From assembly GCA_047602295.1 (NCBI GenBank), contig JASGHP010000001.1, positions 1,240,001 to 1,304,000 on the forward strand: 64,000 nucleotides of DNA, written 5' to 3'. Source of the stretch: JACMLD01 sp047602295 (GTDB taxonomy: Bacteria; Bacteroidota; Bacteroidia; Chitinophagales; Chitinophagaceae). Of this stretch, positions 49,819-59,687 are shown in pieces; the stretch's first letter is position 1; each line of letters opens with the position of its first letter. The notes beneath the pieces were generated by a model. That model had not been told where the DNA came from and ran no database searches. It worked only from the letters and a program-made list of their open reading frames with translations. The position numbers and the translations under genes are program-made.

Positions 49819-52587
49819 ATGCGAAACTGCTGCCAAAAGGCATTTGCGTGCCTTTTTTTATTTTTTTCTTTTTTATTGGCCAATGGCCAGGATACAGCAC
49901 GTATTACCGGCGAGTTTAACGGCGTCAGCTTCCGCGACTTTGTACGCAACGTAGAGTCTTCCACTTCCTGGCATTTCTTTTATGATGCAGATGAAACAGA
50001 CAGCCTCACTATTAGTGTAAAAGCCAGCCGCAGCAAGCTGTCTGAAGTACTGGATATTGCTTTTGACAAAACATTGTTTCATTATGCTATTGATGGCAAC
50101 CGCGTTTTTATAACCAGGAAAGCAGCAATCACTACTTCATTACCGGCAGATTTTTTTAGTACCAAGAAAAGTGGCGTTGTTACAGAAGATAAAAGAGAAT
50201 TGCAAGTAGATGATCAGCCAAAAGAAAAACTGAAAGCAGCGGCAGAAAATAAATTGTACGTGATAGGTATTAAGGGCGGTAAAGACAATAAGTCGAATGC
50301 GTCGCTGGCAGGTTATATACGGGATATAAAAACCGGCGACGGTATAGTAGGTGCGTCTGTGTACCTTGACACGCCTGCAATAGGAGTGAATACAGATCAG
50401 TTTGGTTATTATTCACTCACACTTACAAAGGGAAGGCATACATTAACTGTGAGCAGTGTGGGTATGAAAGATGCAAAGCGACAGGTGGTGATGAATGCAG
50501 ATGGTAAGCTGGATGTTGAGCTGCAGGAATATATTGGCACACTGAAAACAGTTGTAGTGTCTGCCGAAAAAAAATCCAATACACGCAGCCTGCAGATGGG
50601 TGTAAGCAAATTAAACATCAAGCTGATAAAACAGGTGCCGGTTGTTTTTGGGGAAGCGGATATTTTAAAAGTAGTACTGTCGTTGCCCGGCGTTACATCT
50701 ACAGGTGAAGCCAGCAATGGTTTTAATGTACGCGGTGGGTCTACCGATCAGAACCTGATACTTTTTAACGATGCCACTATTTACAATCCCAGTCACCTCT
50801 TCGGATTTTTCTCTGCCTTTAATCCGGATGTGGTAAAGGGTATTGAGCTATACAAGAGTGCTATCCCTGAAAAATATGGTGGCCGTCTTTCGTCTGTGCT
50901 GGATGTATCGTTGCAGGATGGTAATAAAAAACAATGGACAGGTTCTGCCGGCATAGGTCCGCTTACAGGAAAATTTACATTGCAGGGTCCGCTTATAAAA
51001 GATAAAACATCTATTGTTGTTGGTGTACGCACCACGTATTCTAACTGGTTGCTGAATACAGTTCCTTCTGATGCTTATAAAAACAGCAGGGCCAATTTTA
51101 GCGATGCCAATATTAGGATTAGTCATTACATCAATGAAAAAAATACGCTTTATCTCACCGGGTATATCAGCAATGATAAGTTTAACCTGAACAATGACAC
51201 CACTTATAAATACGGTAACAAAAACATTAACCTGAAATGGAAGCATAATTTCAATAACAAATCTGCTGTTGTTTTTACGGCTGGTGTTGATCGGTATGAT
51301 TACAATATTACCAGCTCGGATAATAAAGTAAATGCTTTCAAACTTGGGTTTGATATTAACCAGGATTATTTCAGGGCAGATTTTACGTGGTCGCCCAATT
51401 ACAGGCACACCATCAGCTACGGCTTAAATACGATTTACTACAAACTTCACCCCGGTTCTTTTACGCCATCTGATCCCCAATCATTGGTAAAGCCGAATAT
51501 TCTTCAGTCGGAACAGGGACTTGAAAGCGCCGTTTATTTAGGGGACCAGTACGCCATTACGCCGAAGTTGTCTGTAAATGCAGGTTTGCGTTATGCCATG
51601 TTTAATTATATGGGCCCGCACGATGTAAATACCTACGCACCCGGTTTGCCAAGAGATACTTCCACAATCATCAGCACAACCAGCTATAGCTCCGGAAAAT
51701 TTATCAAGACTTACCAGGCACCGGAAATACGTGTGGCGCTGCGTTATGCTTTTAACGACAGCACTTCAGTGAAGCTTAGCTTTAATACGCTGCAGCAGTA
51801 TATTCATTCCTTGTCCAATACGGTGAATGTTTCGCCCACGGATATCTGGAAGCTCAGCGATCCAAATATAAAACCACAACAGGGCAACCAGGTTTCTCTT
51901 GGCTTGTATAAAAATTTTAAAAACAATACTATTGAAACTTCGGTTGAAGTATATTATAAACAAACCAAAAATTTTCTTGACTATAAAAGCGGCGCCAAAA
52001 TATTACTTAATAGTCATATTGAAACGGATGTAATTAATACAAAGGGTAAAGCCTATGGCGTTGAATTCTTAATCCGTAAAAATGCTGGTAAGGTAAATGG
52101 CTGGCTCAGCTATTCTTTCTCCCGTACATTCCTGAAACAGGATGATCCTATTGCCGGTGAAACCATTAACAGGGGCGATTATTATCCTGCAAGTTTCGAC
52201 AAGCCGCATAATGTAAACTTTATTGGCAATTACCGTATCTCTCACCGGTATAGTATTTCTATGAATGTAGTGTACAGCACCGGCCGCCCGATTACATTGC
52301 CTATTGGCGTATTTACACTGGGTGGTGCAAACTCATTGCTGTATTCAGACAGGAATCAATACCGCGTACCGGATTATTTCCGTACAGATTTTTCTGTAAA
52401 CATCGATGGCAATCATAAAGTGCACCAGCGTTTCCACAATTCATGGTCATTTGGTATATATAATGTTACGGGCAGGCAGAATGCTTATTCCGTTTATTTT
52501 GTACAGGAGAACGGAAAAATTAATGGCTACCAGTTGTCAATATTTGGCACAGCCATTCCTTTTGTTACGTATAATATTAAATTTTAG
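49819..52587 (+). CDS. TonB-dependent receptor with STN and carboxypeptidase-like domains
   Basis: A 922-residue outer-membrane protein. The signal peptide (about 1-23, LLANGQ) is followed by an STN-like domain (about 30-100: FRDFVRNVESSTSWHFFYDA) and a carboxypeptidase-regulatory-like domain (about 165-240: GIVGASVYLDT, VSSVGMKDAKRQVV). The plug (about 255-360: FNVRGGSTDQNLILFNDATI, IPEKYGGRLSSVLDV) precedes a large beta-barrel. STN domains often contact anti-sigma factors, but no sigma/anti-sigma genes are adjacent. It probably imports an unknown ligand with the following lipoproteins. Confidence 0.93.
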   Translation: MRNCCQKAFACLFLFFSFLLANGQDTARITGEFNGVSFRDFVRNVESSTSWHFFYDADETDSLTISVKASRSKLSEVLDIAFDKTLFHYAIDGNRVFITRKAAITTSLPADFFSTKKSGVVTEDKRELQVDDQPKEKLKAAAENKLYVIGIKGGKDNKSNASLAGYIRDIKTGDGIVGASVYLDTPAIGVNTDQFGYYSLTLTKGRHTLTVSSVGMKDAKRQVVMNADGKLDVELQEYIGTLKTVVVSAEKKSNTRSLQMGVSKLNIKLIKQVPVVFGEADILKVVLSLPGVTSTGEASNGFNVRGGSTDQNLILFNDATIYNPSHLFGFFSAFNPDVVKGIELYKSAIPEKYGGRLSSVLDVSLQDGNKKQWTGSAGIGPLTGKFTLQGPLIKDKTSIVVGVRTTYSNWLLNTVPSDAYKNSRANFSDANIRISHYINEKNTLYLTGYISNDKFNLNNDTTYKYGNKNINLKWKHNFNNKSAVVFTAGVDRYDYNITSSDNKVNAFKLGFDINQDYFRADFTWSPNYRHTISYGLNTIYYKLHPGSFTPSDPQSLVKPNILQSEQGLESAVYLGDQYAITPKLSVNAGLRYAMFNYMGPHDVNTYAPGLPRDTSTIISTTSYSSGKFIKTYQAPEIRVALRYAFNDSTSVKLSFNTLQQYIHSLSNTVNVSPTDIWKLSDPNIKPQQGNQVSLGLYKNFKNNTIETSVEVYYKQTKNFLDYKSGAKILLNSHIETDVINTKGKAYGVEFLIRKNAGKVNGWLSYSFSRTFLKQDDPIAGETINRGDYYPASFDKPHNVNFIGNYRISHRYSISMNVVYSTGRPITLPIGVFTLGGANSLLYSDRNQYRVPDYFRTDFSVNIDGNHKVHQRFHNSWSFGIYNVTGRQNAYSVYFVQENGKINGYQLSIFGTAIPFVTYNIKF

Positions 52588-52596
52588 AGCACGGAT

Positions 52597-53739
52597 ATGC
52601 AGAAGTTTGAAAGTTTATATATCGTATTTGTGTTGTTGCTGTTCTTTGTGGAATGCAGAAAACCTTATACACCTGCGGCACTCACAAAAGCTGATAACTA
52701 CCTGGTGGTAGATGGTTTTATTAATACTGCGGCCAATGGTGTATCAACTATTGTTTTATCGCGAACAAAAAATTTAACCGATACAGTGGTTAGCATGCCA
52801 GAAACCGGTGCCTCTGTTGGTATAGTAAATGAATCTAATGTTGGATTTGCATTGCAGGAATCAACAACACCCGGCACTTATGTAAGCAATTCTTTAAACC
52901 TGGATAAAAACGGAAAACACATTCTGCTAATAACAACCGCTGCCGGTAAAAATTATCAATCGGATATTGTGACAGTAAAACAAACACCGGCCATTGACAG
53001 CGTTACTTTTCACCAGGATAACCTGGGTTTAAACCTGTTTGTTAATACACATGATCCTTTAAATAATACCAGGTATTACCGTTGGGAATATGTACAAACA
53101 TGGGAGTATCATTCTCAACTGGAAACTCCCTGGGGCATTTCCAATGGACTGGTATATGCAAGAACGCCGGATCAGCAGGTGCATGTTTGTTATACAACCA
53201 CGCCGTCTAACCATATTATTATTGGTACAAGCGCCGCACTTGCGCAGGACGTAATCAGTAACCAGCTATTAAATTCATTTTCGCAAGGCGATTCCACATT
53301 ATGGTACCGCTCAAGTTTCCTGGTAAAACAATATGCCCTTACACCACAAGCCTATTCTTACTGGCAGATTATACAAAAGAATTCGGAACAGCTGGGAACA
53401 CTGTTTGATTTGCAACCTTCTCAATTAACAGGCAATATACATTCCTTAACTGATGCCAATGAACCAGTGATAGGTTACATAACTGCTACTAATGAACAGC
53501 AACAAAGAATTTTTATCAATTTTTCAGACTTGCAGGGATGGTCGCGGGGAAACGGCTCTTATAATTGCCTGGTGATAAACTACCCCACAAATGCGACAAA
53601 TTTTTTACTGGTAGATTATCCTGACCCAACCTATGGTCCATACTATTATGTAACGAACGGGCCACTGAAACTGGCCAAAAATGTTTGTTTGGATTGTACA
53701 TTGAGTGGAGGTGTAACAACAAAACCCTCTTTCTGGTAA
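52597..53739 (+). CDS. DUF4249 lipoprotein, copy 1
   Basis: A 380-residue protein with a lipoprotein signal (lipobox-like FFVEC, Cys about residue 20) followed by RKPYTPAAL. The DUF4249 body has NYLVVDGFINTAANG, IVLSRTKNL, YYRWEYVQTWEYHSQLETPW and WQIIQKNSEQLGTLFDLQPS. It ends in a Cys-containing tail (CLDCTLSGG). Such proteins are nearly always encoded beside TonB receptors in Bacteroidota and are thought to be surface ligand-binding partners. It is 9 bp from the receptor gene and 57 bp from a paralogue of identical length. Confidence 0.9.
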   Translation: MQKFESLYIVFVLLLFFVECRKPYTPAALTKADNYLVVDGFINTAANGVSTIVLSRTKNLTDTVVSMPETGASVGIVNESNVGFALQESTTPGTYVSNSLNLDKNGKHILLITTAAGKNYQSDIVTVKQTPAIDSVTFHQDNLGLNLFVNTHDPLNNTRYYRWEYVQTWEYHSQLETPWGISNGLVYARTPDQQVHVCYTTTPSNHIIIGTSAALAQDVISNQLLNSFSQGDSTLWYRSSFLVKQYALTPQAYSYWQIIQKNSEQLGTLFDLQPSQLTGNIHSLTDANEPVIGYITATNEQQQRIFINFSDLQGWSRGNGSYNCLVINYPTNATNFLLVDYPDPTYGPYYYVTNGPLKLAKNVCLDCTLSGGVTTKPSFW

Positions 53740-53796
53740 CATAGGGAAATAACTATAGGATATTTTTTTAACCGGCTTAAAGTTAACCAACAGAAA

Positions 53797-54939
53797 ATGT
53801 TTCGGGCAATTGCGAAATATTATTTATTGATACAATTGTTATGCATGACAATAGCCTGCAGAAAACCTTATCAGCCAGCAGTACTTGTAAATGGCGATAA
53901 TTACCTGGTGGTTGATGGCTTTGTTAATATCGGTGCTGGTGGAATTACAAACATTATCTTATCCCGAACTAAAAACCTGGCGGATACCGTAGTGACAATA
54001 CCAGAGCGGGGTGCGCAGGTGCAGATACAGGATGCAGCGGGCAATAAGTATACACTAACAGAGCAAAATGCCAATGGCAATTATGTAAGTACACCGCTTA
54101 ACTTAAATAATAAAACCCAGTTTAAAATTTTAATTACAACAGCCGGTAATAAACAATATATATCTGATTTGGTAGACACACGCATTACACCGCCAATTGA
54201 CAGCATCAGCTGGGAGCAGGATACCACTGGCGTACACGTATTTGCAAACACACATGATCTTTCAAACAAAACAAGGTATTATCGCTGGCAATATGTACTA
54301 ACATGGGAGTACGACTCTCAGCTGGAAACACCCTGGGGTCTGAACGGCAATAAAATTTATGCCCGTGATGTAGACAGCCAGATTCATGTTTGTTACAACA
54401 CCACCTATTCAAAAAATGTGCTGTTGGGCAATTCAGCCGCCCTCACCGCAGATGTTATCAGCAAGGGTAAACTTTTTATCATTCCGCAAAACGATTCTAC
54501 ACTTGCGCACAGGATGAGTATACTTGTAATGCAGTATGCGCTTACGCCGCAATGCTATGCATACTGGCAGATTATTCAAAAAAACTCAGAACAGTTGGGT
54601 ACGTTGTTCGATTTACAACCTTCCCAACTGGAAGGCAATATTCATTCGATAAGCAACCCCAATGAACCGGTTGTTGGTTTTATCAGTGCTGGCACCATGG
54701 AACAAAAACGGATTTTTATCAGCAAAGACGATGTAAAAGATTGGAAAGCACAACCAGGAAGTTATCCCTGTGCAGTAAGAGCTATTCCAACAAATCCTGT
54801 TGACTTTTCAATATGGAGTTACCAGGATGACAGTTTTGTGCCCTGGTATTTTTCAGGTTCAGATTTGATGATTGCAAAAACTGCCTGTGTTGATTGCAGG
54901 TTAAGCGGGGGAACAACAGTTAAACCATCTTTCTGGTAA
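53797..54939 (+). CDS. DUF4249 lipoprotein, copy 2
   Basis: A 380-residue paralogue of the preceding gene. The lipoprotein signal ends MTIACRKPYQPAV. The same blocks recur: NYLVVDGFVN, LSRTKNLADTVV, YYRWQYVLTWEYDSQLETPW, WQIIQKNSEQLGTLFDLQPS and the tail CVDCRLSGGTTVKPSFW. The two copies differ clearly in their N-terminal thirds, so this looks like an old tandem duplication with divergence. Two such proteins for a single receptor may widen ligand range or form a heteromeric lid (inference). Confidence 0.9.
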   Translation: MFRAIAKYYLLIQLLCMTIACRKPYQPAVLVNGDNYLVVDGFVNIGAGGITNIILSRTKNLADTVVTIPERGAQVQIQDAAGNKYTLTEQNANGNYVSTPLNLNNKTQFKILITTAGNKQYISDLVDTRITPPIDSISWEQDTTGVHVFANTHDLSNKTRYYRWQYVLTWEYDSQLETPWGLNGNKIYARDVDSQIHVCYNTTYSKNVLLGNSAALTADVISKGKLFIIPQNDSTLAHRMSILVMQYALTPQCYAYWQIIQKNSEQLGTLFDLQPSQLEGNIHSISNPNEPVVGFISAGTMEQKRIFISKDDVKDWKAQPGSYPCAVRAIPTNPVDFSIWSYQDDSFVPWYFSGSDLMIAKTACVDCRLSGGTTVKPSFW

Positions 54940-54940
54940 A

Positions 54941-57364
54941 ATGAGAAAAGAACAAAAAATGAAATTAATGAATTGGTATATGAATAAAGGCGTGGTAGTA
55001 TTGTTATGCTTTTTGCAGATTCATTTGGTTGCCTTATCTCAAACCGATGAAACCGGTGTACTGAAAAATAAATTTAATCAGTACCAGGTGAATAATTTCC
55101 AGGAAAAGATTTTTGTGCATACCGACAAGACTTTTTACACGGCGGGTGAAATTATCTGGTTTAAAATATACACTGTTGATGAGACTTTTAACAGGCCTGG
55201 GGCTATCAGTAAGGTTGCTTATGCAGAACTAGTCAGTGAAGATCAGAAAGCAGTTTTGCAGGCGAGGGTTGCTTTGGAAGAAGGTTCAGGAAACGGCTCA
55301 TTCATTATTCCGGCTTCACTTGCATCGGGCAGTTATAAATTGAGATCGTATACAAGCCGGATGAAAAACTTTAGTGCCGATTATTATTACGAGCAACCAA
55401 TCACCATTGTTAATACACTTAAATCGGCACAGCAAAAAGCTATTAGTTCTGCCAGGGAATACCACGTTAATTTTTTTCCGGAAGGCGGCAATCTTGTAAA
55501 TGGCATTGCATCTGTAGTAGCTTTTAAAATAACTGATCAATACGGAGGCGGTGTAAATGCAAGTGGTGCTGTTGTAAGCGGTAACGATACTGTGAATCAT
55601 TTTGAGACGGCAAAATTTGGAATGGGTAGCTTTTTACTACAGCCAAAGAAAGATGCAGCGTATAAAGCAGTAATAAAAATAAATGATACCACTGTTACTT
55701 ACAACCTGCCGCAGGTGTATAACCAGGGATACGCTATGGGCGTTACAGGTGAATCTGCCGATGTTATAACTATAACGGTGAGTGCCAGCGACGGGTACAA
55801 TAACCTGCCTGTATATCTTTTTGTACACAGCAGGCACCTGGTAAAGGAAGTGCTTGCAGCGCAACTAAATAACGGAAAAGCTGTTTTCAACATCAGCAAG
55901 GCAAAATTGGCGGATGGTATATCGCACATTACAATTTTTAATGCGCAAAAGCAGCCGGTTTGTGAACGGCTATATTTTAAGCGTCCTTCAAATAAATTGA
56001 TCATTCATGCTAATGCAGATCAATCAGAATATGCCACAAGAAATAAAATAGGTATCTCTGTACAGGCTGCAGACAAAACGGGCACACCACAAGCTGCTGA
56101 TATGTCGGTGGCGGTTTTTATGATTGATTCGCTGCAGACAATTCAGTATGACGATATACAATCCTGGCTGTTGCTGCAGTCTGAACTGGCCGGTAGAATA
56201 GAATCACCCGCTTATTATTTTAGCGACAGCAGTGCTGAAGTGATGTCTGCACTCAATAACCTGATGCTCACGCAGGGATGGAGAAGGTTTAAATGGGAAG
56301 ATGTGCTCAATAATAAATTGCCTGCATTTGAATTTATTACAGAAAATGAAGGGCCTGTTATCAATGCTCTACTTACAGATAAAAAAACAGGTCTTCCGCA
56401 GCAGAATGTACTAACAACATTAACTGTACCCGGAGATATATTTGAACTGCGCAGCGGCATAAGCAAAGCTGATGGCAGTATTCAGTTTAATGTGAGCAAC
56501 TATTACAGCAGCAATGAAATTATTTTACAAACTGTGAATGCGGCCGACAGTACCGTAAAAATAAATGTTGCCAGTCCGTTTTCTGATAAGTTTTCATCGA
56601 CTGTTTTTCCAAAGTTTTTATTGCAGGACAAATGGAAAGAACAATTGCGCAACCGTAGTATTGGTGTACAGGCAGACAATGCTTACCTGGTTGAAAAGAA
56701 AAAACATTCGTTTGCAGTGCCCGCGGTTATTGACACCAATGCGTTTTATGGTAAGGCCGAGAAGCAGTATTACCTGGATGATTATACCAGGTTTATCACC
56801 ATGGAAGAAGTATTGCGTGAATTTGTAATTGATGTAAGGGTTAGAAAACAATCTGATGGCTATCAGCTTAGGGTTGTAAACGGGCCTTATAAAACTTTGT
56901 TTGATCAATCACCGCTTATTTTGATTGATGGTGTACCTGTTACCAATGTTGACAAAATAATTGCATTCGATCCGCTAAAGATAAAAAGGATTGATGTGGC
57001 AACGCATCGTCATTTCCTGGGGCCGCTTGCCTGCGATGGTATTATCAGTTATAAAACCTACCAGGGAGATTTGGGCGGATATGAATTGGACCCAAATGCA
57101 GTAGTGATAGAGTATGAAGGATTGCAGCGTGAACGTGAATTTTATTCGCCAGTTTATGAAACCAGTACACAGAAAGAAAACCGCATTCCTGATCTTAGAA
57201 ATTTGTTGTACTGGTCGCCTACAGTAAAAACGATCAAAGATGGCAAACAGCAATTGTCTTTTTATACCTCAGACGTAAAAGGCAATTTTGCTATTGTAAT
57301 GCAGGGGATAACTTCAGATGGTTTGTCAGGTAGCAGCATTAGCACATTTACGGTAGATAAATAA
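54941..57364 (+). CDS. Exported MG2-like protein with C-terminal plug-like domain
   Basis: An 807-residue protein with an N-terminal signal (hydrophobic segment at about residues 17-33, ending LVALSQ). Near residues 50-150, KIFVHTDKTFYTAGEIIWFK and SYKLRSYTSRMKNF match the macroglobulin MG2 domain. Further beta-rich domains follow. The C-terminus has PLILIDGVPVTNVDKI and DPLKIKRIDVATHRHFLG, which resemble a TonB-receptor plug without a barrel. Such proteins accompany DUF4249 and TonB receptors in Bacteroidota and have no known function. It starts 1 bp after the second DUF4249 gene and ends the operon. Confidence 0.85.
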   Translation: MRKEQKMKLMNWYMNKGVVVLLCFLQIHLVALSQTDETGVLKNKFNQYQVNNFQEKIFVHTDKTFYTAGEIIWFKIYTVDETFNRPGAISKVAYAELVSEDQKAVLQARVALEEGSGNGSFIIPASLASGSYKLRSYTSRMKNFSADYYYEQPITIVNTLKSAQQKAISSAREYHVNFFPEGGNLVNGIASVVAFKITDQYGGGVNASGAVVSGNDTVNHFETAKFGMGSFLLQPKKDAAYKAVIKINDTTVTYNLPQVYNQGYAMGVTGESADVITITVSASDGYNNLPVYLFVHSRHLVKEVLAAQLNNGKAVFNISKAKLADGISHITIFNAQKQPVCERLYFKRPSNKLIIHANADQSEYATRNKIGISVQAADKTGTPQAADMSVAVFMIDSLQTIQYDDIQSWLLLQSELAGRIESPAYYFSDSSAEVMSALNNLMLTQGWRRFKWEDVLNNKLPAFEFITENEGPVINALLTDKKTGLPQQNVLTTLTVPGDIFELRSGISKADGSIQFNVSNYYSSNEIILQTVNAADSTVKINVASPFSDKFSSTVFPKFLLQDKWKEQLRNRSIGVQADNAYLVEKKKHSFAVPAVIDTNAFYGKAEKQYYLDDYTRFITMEEVLREFVIDVRVRKQSDGYQLRVVNGPYKTLFDQSPLILIDGVPVTNVDKIIAFDPLKIKRIDVATHRHFLGPLACDGIISYKTYQGDLGGYELDPNAVVIEYEGLQREREFYSPVYETSTQKENRIPDLRNLLYWSPTVKTIKDGKQQLSFYTSDVKGNFAIVMQGITSDGLSGSSISTFTVDK

Positions 57365-57380
57365 ACTATAAGATGTAAAT

Positions 57381-57424
57381 GAAAATCCGTCTGCAAATAA
57401 ACATGCAAACGGATTTTTATTTTG
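57381..57424 (+). terminator. Terminator of the TonB-receptor operon
   Basis: AAAATCCGT/ACGGATTTT arms (57382-57390 and 57409-57417) plus inner TGCA/TGCA words are followed by TATTTTGTAT. It may also act for the convergent PQQ dehydrogenase gene. Confidence 0.8.
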
Positions 57425-57449
57425 TATCGGTTTTTTATTCAGAAGTTTA

Positions 57450-59633
57450 TTATGGCAATGCAAAAGCAACATACCAGCCGCCAGGTTTCTTGCCCCTTGC
57501 ACCGCCGGCTGCTATTACCAAATATTGTTTGCCATTTACTTCATACATAGCGGGTGTAGCAAACCCTCCTGCTGGCAATTGGTATTCCCATACTTGTTTA
57601 CCGGTTTTTTTATCAAAAGCCCGAATGCGTTCGTCACGGGTTCCGGCAATAAATATTAAACCGCTGGCAGTTACTACCGGGCCGCCATAACTTTCTGTGC
57701 CGGTAATAGGAACTCCTTTCTTAGTGAGTTCCGGAAATTCTCCTAACGGAACCGTCCACACGTAATTTCCTGTATTAAGATCAATTGCATTCAGAGTGCC
57801 CCACGGTGGTTTTACAGCGTTATATCCATCCTGGTCAAGAAACTTAGTCCAAATCTTGCTTGTATACAATGGTATGTAAGGAAAATCTTTTTTTACTGCA
57901 ATGGTATCTGCATCGCTATGCTCGCTGATTGTTTTTGCTTGCTTCGGTTCTTTGTTCAACAAAAATTGAGCAATGGATTTCTTATCTGCATCAGGTATTT
58001 GTACAAATGCCGGCATTCTGCCACTACCTGTTTTAATTAAGTTGATGATATCATTTTCTGATCGTTTGCTTCCAATGTTTTGCAGGGTAGGAAATATTGT
58101 TCCACTTCCTTTTCTATCAGCGCCATGACAGGCAGCACAATTTTTAAGATAGAGGCCATTGCCATGTGTAAGAGAAGCTATCTCTTTATCACGTGTTGCC
58201 TGGTCAATCATTTCAAGCACCCATGCATCCTGGTTAGCATTCTGGTATAAAATTCCATCCTGATCAATAGCATTGCCGCCCCATTCTGCACCGCCACTGT
58301 AACCAAATAACAAAGTACCGGTTGTGTTAGGAGGCATAAACTTATTTACAGGTTGAGGGAATTGTGCAAGCCGTGCTTTTACAAAAGCGTGTGCTTCTGG
58401 TGAAATGTTAGTGATATCATCTTCCGAAGCAACTGTTTCTTTGGCGAATGGCAAAGGCTTTAATGGAAATTTTTGGGTTGCATACGGATGTTCACCCGGC
58501 AAACCGTTTACAGGAACAGCTTTTTCTTCTACCGGAAATAACGAAGTACCGCTATCTCTATCCAGCACATACACTTGCCCATCTTTGGTTGCCTGCACCA
58601 CTACGTCTACCATCTTACCATCATGCTTAACCCTAGTTAAGTTTGGAGGACAAGGAATATCACGATCCCACAGATCATGATGAATAGTTTGGTAATACCA
58701 TTTCATTTTACCGGTTTCTGCATCCAATGCCATAATGCAGTTGGCAAAGAGATTGCTTCCTTCGCGTTCACCACCATAAAAATCAGAAGCAGGAGAACCT
58801 GTTCCAAAAAATACGGTTCCTCTTTTTTCATCCACTACCAATCCTGCCCAGTTGTTTGCAGCGCCGATTTTTTTATAAGCATCTTTTGGCCAGGTATCAT
58901 AACCAAATTCTCCCGGTTGCGGAATGGTATGAAATATCCATTTCAATTTTCCTGTCAACACATCAAACCCTCGTACATGACCGGGAGCAGCATCGCCACT
59001 CTCACTTACGCTGGAACCAATCACCAACGTATTTTTATAAACAACTCCTGGTGTAGTAGCAGTAACGGTAAGATTGTTTACATCATGACCAAGATTTGCA
59101 TCAAGTCCTTCATGCAAATCAACTTTGCCATTTGTACCAAAACTTTCAACCAGCTTTCCATCTGCTGCATTCAATGCATAGAGTGTCGCACCGGCAGTAT
59201 ACAATATGCGTTTATCTTCTCCTTGTTGCCAATAAATAACACCTCTGTTGGTATTAAATTTTTGTTTGTCTTTTACAGGTTCAAATTTCCAAACCTGTTT
59301 ACCAGTAGCAGCATCTATTGCGAAAACATTTAGTGAACCACTGGTGGCATACATAATGCCGTTTACAATAATAGGCTGACATTGTATTTCCCTGGGGCGT
59401 TGTAGACCACCTGCAATAGTATCTGCCGGATCTCTTGTATCAAACATCCAGGCAACTTTCAGGTTCTTTACATTGTCTGCTGTTATTTGTGTAAGTGGCG
59501 AGTAGCGGTTGCCGGCACTGTTGCCACCATAGGTTGGCCAGTCTTTGCCCGCTTCCCTGGTAAAAGGAGCATTATTTTTACAACCAGCTAATATTGCCAG
59601 GCCAATACCAGCAAGGGCTATGAAATATTTCAT
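57450..59633 (-). CDS. PQQ-dependent dehydrogenase lipoprotein with embedded cytochrome c domain
   Basis: A 727-residue quinoprotein. Lipobox ILAGC (C18) predicts a lipoprotein facing the periplasm. The eight-bladed propeller resembles membrane glucose dehydrogenase, with QTIHHDLWDRDIPCPP and TESYGGPVVTASGLIFIAGT. A cytochrome c domain is inserted within the propeller at about residues 485-560. Its heme motif C499-x2-C502-H503 (NCAACH) and an axial Met (GRMPAF) are visible. It would oxidise a sugar or polyol and pass electrons to the respiratory chain. The gene is last in the leftward sugar-acid cluster; the substrate is unproven. Confidence 0.9.
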   Translation of the reverse strand: MKYFIALAGIGLAILAGCKNNAPFTREAGKDWPTYGGNSAGNRYSPLTQITADNVKNLKVAWMFDTRDPADTIAGGLQRPREIQCQPIIVNGIMYATSGSLNVFAIDAATGKQVWKFEPVKDKQKFNTNRGVIYWQQGEDKRILYTAGATLYALNAADGKLVESFGTNGKVDLHEGLDANLGHDVNNLTVTATTPGVVYKNTLVIGSSVSESGDAAPGHVRGFDVLTGKLKWIFHTIPQPGEFGYDTWPKDAYKKIGAANNWAGLVVDEKRGTVFFGTGSPASDFYGGEREGSNLFANCIMALDAETGKMKWYYQTIHHDLWDRDIPCPPNLTRVKHDGKMVDVVVQATKDGQVYVLDRDSGTSLFPVEEKAVPVNGLPGEHPYATQKFPLKPLPFAKETVASEDDITNISPEAHAFVKARLAQFPQPVNKFMPPNTTGTLLFGYSGGAEWGGNAIDQDGILYQNANQDAWVLEMIDQATRDKEIASLTHGNGLYLKNCAACHGADRKGSGTIFPTLQNIGSKRSENDIINLIKTGSGRMPAFVQIPDADKKSIAQFLLNKEPKQAKTISEHSDADTIAVKKDFPYIPLYTSKIWTKFLDQDGYNAVKPPWGTLNAIDLNTGNYVWTVPLGEFPELTKKGVPITGTESYGGPVVTASGLIFIAGTRDERIRAFDKKTGKQVWEYQLPAGGFATPAMYEVNGKQYLVIAAGGARGKKPGGWYVAFALP

Positions 59634-59687
59634 CTAAAATAAATTATGGTCGGTTTAGTGTGATGTTATATTGTTCTAACGGTTATG

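Noticed and set aside
53740..53796. T-rich stretch between the DUF4249 genes as a terminator
   Set aside because: It has a T run but no supporting stem, so the operon is treated as continuous.
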